Assembly (NCBI RefSeq): GCF_005502435.1
Contig: NZ_SCOU01000003.1
Location: 248,001 to 312,000 of the forward strand
Length of the DNA stretch: 64,000 nucleotides
Direction: 5' to 3'
DNA from: Methylobacillus flagellatus
GTDB lineage: Bacteria; Pseudomonadota; Gammaproteobacteria; Burkholderiales; Methylophilaceae
A program made the translations under genes and the position numbers. The notes under the pieces are model-generated. The model searched no databases. It was given only the letters and a program-made list of their open reading frames with translations, and was not told where the DNA came from. Positions within the stretch are counted from its first letter, which is position 1, and every line of letters starts with the position of its first letter. Below, piece after piece: positions 60,849 through 64,000 of this stretch.

Positions 60849-62162
60849 ATGAGAACCATTCTTGTTGTTTCCCATGCCCATCCTGACTTTTCCAAAGGTG
60901 GCGGTGAAGTTGCTGCCTACAATGCCTACAACGGTTTTCGTGAAGCCTACCCAGATTGCGACGTCCGTTTTCTGGCGGCTGTTAACTCCGGTGTGTTGCC
61001 GGGCAAGATCGTGCAGTACCGCGAGAATGAATACCTGCTAGGCGGCTGCGTGGAAGATCCACGCTTGCTTCGTAACGGCCACACGCAGGTGCTGGCGGCC
61101 TCCATCAAGGATTTTTTCAATAATTACGAACCGGAGCTGGTGAATTTTCACCATTACTTCAACATCGGTACCGATGCCATCATCCACATGCGGCGCATCC
61201 TGCCCAAGGCCCAGTTCGTGATGACCCTGCACGAGTTCCTGGCGATCTGCATGAACGACGGCCAGATGATCAAGCGGGGCAGCACTTCGCTATGCAAGGA
61301 GGCGAACGAGTTCTTATGCGGCAAGTGCTTCCCGGAGCATGAGTTGAGCTTCTTTGCCAAGCGCAAGAACACTTTCATGTCCATCTTTGCGCTATTCGAC
61401 AAATTCATCAGCCCGTCTGACTTTCTGCGTGACCGCTATGTGGCCTGGGGTCTGCCACTCGAGAAGTTCGCTGTCATCGAAAACGGTCAGGCTGATGCCA
61501 AGCATGCACTGGTGGCTGACAGCGGTGTAGAAACCAGCACGGTCGATATCTTTGCCGACGACAGGGAAGACATCGATGCCAGCAGCCACTTTCCGGCAAC
61601 GTTCGGCTATTTCGGCCAGATCAATCCCTACAAGGGGCTGGATATCCTGCTGATGGCTTTGCAGCAGCTGGTGCGCGATGAATATACCGATCTGGTGGTC
61701 GAGATCAACGGTGCCAACATCGAAACGCAGGCCGGCGAATTCCGCGATCGGATCAAGAAACTGGCCGACCCCTTGCTGGAGGCGGGTGTGCTGCGCTGGA
61801 ACGGTCCCTATGAGCGCACCGAACTTGAGGTGCGCATGCGCCGTGCCGACTGGTTGGTGATTCCATCGATCTGGTGGGAGAACTCGCCGATGATCATTCA
61901 GGAAGCTTACATCCACAAGCTGCCGGTGATCGCTTCAAGCATAGGTGGTATGGCCGAGAAGGTGAAGCATGGTGTGACCGGTATCCATGTCACGCCGGGG
62001 GCGGTGACCGAATGGGCGGATATCCTGCGCAAGGCTTCCAAAGCCAAGAACCTGCATCACCGATTGAAGAGTGGTATCGAATTGCCGCCAGACTGTAAGC
62101 AGATGGCGTTGGACTACATGGCGTTCTGTAACAGCACGCCTGAGACTGTATCAACCAACTGA
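60849..62162 (+). CDS. Glycosyltransferase family 4
   Basis: A 437-residue retaining glycosyltransferase. N-terminal VVSHAHPDFSKGGGEVAAYNAYNGF is the acceptor-domain start; the C-terminal domain has TFGYFGQINPYKGLDILLMALQQL and IPSIWWENSPMIIQEAYIHKLPVIASSIGGMAEKV, with the E-x7-E donor motif (ENSPMIIQE). Four Cys in CKEANEFLCGKCFPEHE suggest a metal or disulfide insert not common in GT4. Probably adds a sugar to the capsule glycan from a nucleotide sugar. Confidence 0.9.
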   Translation: MRTILVVSHAHPDFSKGGGEVAAYNAYNGFREAYPDCDVRFLAAVNSGVLPGKIVQYRENEYLLGGCVEDPRLLRNGHTQVLAASIKDFFNNYEPELVNFHHYFNIGTDAIIHMRRILPKAQFVMTLHEFLAICMNDGQMIKRGSTSLCKEANEFLCGKCFPEHELSFFAKRKNTFMSIFALFDKFISPSDFLRDRYVAWGLPLEKFAVIENGQADAKHALVADSGVETSTVDIFADDREDIDASSHFPATFGYFGQINPYKGLDILLMALQQLVRDEYTDLVVEINGANIETQAGEFRDRIKKLADPLLEAGVLRWNGPYERTELEVRMRRADWLVIPSIWWENSPMIIQEAYIHKLPVIASSIGGMAEKVKHGVTGIHVTPGAVTEWADILRKASKAKNLHHRLKSGIELPPDCKQMALDYMAFCNSTPETVSTN

Positions 62163-62179
62163 AAGATAGGCACCCAATA

Positions 62180-63802
62180 ATGGATCAAAAAGTTCATTTG
62201 CTTGACTGCACCTTGCGGGACGGCGGCTACTATAACGATTGGGACTTTGAGCCTGTCATGGTGGCCAAGTATTTCCAGGCCATGTCTGCGGTGTCCGCAG
62301 ACTTTGTCGAAGTGGGCCTGCGTTCCTTCGAAAGTCATGGATTCAAAGGCGGTTTCGCTTATGGCACGGATGATTTCATCCTGAACCTGCCTATCCCGGC
62401 TGGCCTCAATATCGGTGTGATGGTGAATGCAAGCGAGCTGCTTAAATACGAAGGCGGCCCTATCGCGGCCTTGCAGAAGCTGTTCAAGCCAGCCGATCAG
62501 TCGCCAGTCAAGCTGGTACGTATCGCCTGCCATGCCTATGAATTCGAAGCCATCCTGCCTGGTGTGGCCTGGCTCAAGCAGCAGGGTTACCTAGTCGGCG
62601 GCAACATGATGCAGATCGCGGACCTTCCTGAACAGGAAATCGAGAAACTCGCCAATGCGGCCAGCCAGTATCCGCTGGATGCATTGTACTTTGCTGACAG
62701 CATGGGCAGCATGACGCCAGATCAAACCACGCGCATCATCGGTATCATCCGTCGCGGCTGGGCTGGCGCCATCGGTATCCACACGCATGACAACATGGGC
62801 AATGCGCTGGCCAACTCCCTGCGCGCTGTGGCGGATGGGGCGACCTGGATCGATGGTACGGTCACCGGCATGGGCCGTGGCCCCGGTAACGTCAAGACCG
62901 AGCATCTGGTGATCGAGCTGGAGCAGTTCCGTCAGGTCAAACCGGATCTGACCCCTTTGCTGTCGGTGATCGAGCAGCACTTCCGTCCCATGCAGGTGAA
63001 ATGCGGTTGGGGTACCAATACTTACTACTTCCTGGCTGGCAAATACGGCATCCACCCGACCTATGTGCAGGAGATGCTGTCCGATTCGCGCTACACGGAA
63101 GAAGACATTCTTGCGGTGATCGAGTATTTGCAATCCAAGGGAGGCAAGAAATTCCGCGCGGAAGATCTGGAGACCGGGCGCAACATCCTCAACGGTGGTA
63201 GCGATGGCCATTGGAACCCGGCTGAACAACTCTCCGGAAAAGACCTGCTGGTCGTGGGTGCAGGCCCTAGCGCCAGACGCCATCGCGCCGAGATCGAGCG
63301 CTATATCCGCAACAAAAAGCCGGTGGTGATCTCCCTGAACACCCAGGCCAGTATCAGTGCCGACCTGATCCAGTTGCGTGCCGCTTGTCACCCTATACGC
63401 CTGCTGGCGGATTCCAAAGAACACACCAAGCTGCCACAACCGTTGATCACGCCGGTGTCTGCCCTGCCAGATAACGTCAAGGAAGTCCTCAAGGACAAGC
63501 CTTTGCTGGATTATGGCTTGTCGATCAAGGAATCCACGTTTGAGTTCAACGAAACGTCCTGTGTGATCCCCAACTCGCTAGTGATCTCTTATGTGCTGGC
63601 AATGGCTGCCAGCGGCAGGGCCAACCGTATCCTGTTGGCAGGCTTTGATGGCTATGGTGCCGATGATCCGCGCAGTCACGAGCTTGATCGCGTATTCAGT
63701 TTGTATGCCAATGTTGAAGCCGCGCCGCCGGTGATCTCGGTGACGCCCACCAAATACAAGATCGACACGACATCCATCTATGCACTGGGAGGCTATGAAT
63801 GA
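62180..63802 (+). CDS. HMGL-type aldolase fused to a Rossmann-like domain
   Basis: A 540-residue two-domain protein. Residues 1 to about 300 form a DRE-TIM barrel: LLDCTLRDGGYYNDW, metal ligands in IGIHTHDNMGNALANSLRAVADG (residues 199-221) and GMGRGPGNVKTEHLV, as in 4-hydroxy-2-oxovalerate aldolases. Residues from about 352 (GKDLLVVGAGPSARRHRAEIERYI) form a separate Rossmann-like domain like DUF115 proteins, with LLAGFDGYGADDPR later. It overlaps kdsB by four bases, so it likely makes or modifies an ulosonic acid that KdsB activates; that is inference. Confidence 0.85.
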   Translation: MDQKVHLLDCTLRDGGYYNDWDFEPVMVAKYFQAMSAVSADFVEVGLRSFESHGFKGGFAYGTDDFILNLPIPAGLNIGVMVNASELLKYEGGPIAALQKLFKPADQSPVKLVRIACHAYEFEAILPGVAWLKQQGYLVGGNMMQIADLPEQEIEKLANAASQYPLDALYFADSMGSMTPDQTTRIIGIIRRGWAGAIGIHTHDNMGNALANSLRAVADGATWIDGTVTGMGRGPGNVKTEHLVIELEQFRQVKPDLTPLLSVIEQHFRPMQVKCGWGTNTYYFLAGKYGIHPTYVQEMLSDSRYTEEDILAVIEYLQSKGGKKFRAEDLETGRNILNGGSDGHWNPAEQLSGKDLLVVGAGPSARRHRAEIERYIRNKKPVVISLNTQASISADLIQLRAACHPIRLLADSKEHTKLPQPLITPVSALPDNVKEVLKDKPLLDYGLSIKESTFEFNETSCVIPNSLVISYVLAMAASGRANRILLAGFDGYGADDPRSHELDRVFSLYANVEAAPPVISVTPTKYKIDTTSIYALGGYE

Positions 63803-64000
63803 GTAGCAAGATCGCGGTCATCATCCCTGCTCGCTACGAATCCTCGCGTTTGCCAGGCAAGCCACTGGTGAGTCTGGTCGGTGTGCCCATGGTGGTCAGA
63901 ACCTACCGTCAGGTCATCAAAGCCTGTGACCCGGCCATGGTGTATGTAGCAACTGAAAGCGAGTTGATCCGCGAGGTATGCGAGGCGGAGGGCATCCAGG
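63799..64000 (+). CDS. kdsB: 3-deoxy-manno-octulosonate cytidylyltransferase, partial
   Basis: Starts at ATG 63799 within the aldolase stop (ATGA) and runs off the right edge after 67 codons. MSSKIAVIIPARYESSRLPGKPLVSLVG..PMV is the KdsB signature, with the CTP-binding R-x-x-S-x-R-L-P-G-K loop. It would make CMP-Kdo or, in this locus, the CMP form of a related sugar acid. Since most cells carry kdsB elsewhere, this may be a locus-specific second copy, which the window cannot show. Confidence 0.9.
   Translation, partial: MSSKIAVIIPARYESSRLPGKPLVSLVGVPMVVRTYRQVIKACDPAMVYVATESELIREVCEAEGIQ

Overview
The window looks like chromosome from a betaproteobacterium, most likely a methylotroph of the Methylophilaceae. 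The support is indirect. The Tol-Pal, Ruv, rpsP-rimM-trmD-rplS and rpsU-yqeY-dnaG-rpoD blocks have the usual proteobacterial order. There is a PQQ precursor peptide gene (pqqA), a complete electron-transfer-flavoprotein system with ETF:quinone oxidoreductase, and a 6-phosphogluconate dehydrogenase, all of which suit methanol or methylamine users. No methanol dehydrogenase or RuMP synthase gene lies in the window, so the family assignment is inference.

Layout. 1-6.1 kb: stress and regulator genes (catalase-like peroxidase with an OhrR-type MarR regulator; TetR regulator divergent from a short-chain dehydrogenase; VOC and cupin proteins), then infA, a cold-shock gene and ribA. 6.5-11.8 kb: ETF module, with lysR and ETF-QO on one strand and etfB-etfA and a ferredoxin-NADP reductase on the other. 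11.9-17.9 kb: minus-strand genes (unknown protein, PhoD-like phosphatase, M18 aminopeptidase, MFS exporter, two small unknowns). 18-29.8 kb: gnd, an MliC-like lipoprotein, MOSC and VOC proteins, a serine protease, a methyltransferase, orphan pqqA followed by a 31-bp repeat array, a lipoprotein metallo-beta-lactamase-fold hydrolase, an antiporter, YqaE, YjbQ, a CBS protein, and a MarR regulator with matching operators at its own gene and its neighbour.

29.8-50.1 kb is a dense housekeeping core: yebC-ruvCAB-ybgC-tolQRAB-pal-cpoB-queE-queC, rpsP-rimM-trmD-rplS, ogt, xerD, folB, plsY, tsaD, rpsU-yqeY, dnaG, rpoD and tRNA-Ile2 (CAU anticodon). 50.3-54.0 kb carries a cystathionine beta-lyase-like enzyme, a DUF427 protein and the ergothioneine genes egtB-egtD. 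54.3-64.0 kb is a surface-polysaccharide locus arranged divergently around an 800-bp gene-free region. The minus strand has a two-module KpsC-type Kdo transferase, a GT29 (sialyltransferase-fold) protein and a GT-B glycosyltransferase. The plus strand has an unknown 552-residue protein, a GT4 glycosyltransferase, an HMGL-type aldolase fused to a Rossmann-like domain, and the start of kdsB.

The most promising material for new biology is (i) pqqA whose 3' end runs into a 31-bp tandem array ending at a terminator, (ii) the aldolase-fusion/kdsB/kpsC/GT29 capsule locus, which suggests an unusual ulosonic-acid-containing glycan, and (iii) several regulator/operator pairs readable directly from palindromes, including a MarR gene whose transcript appears almost leaderless.
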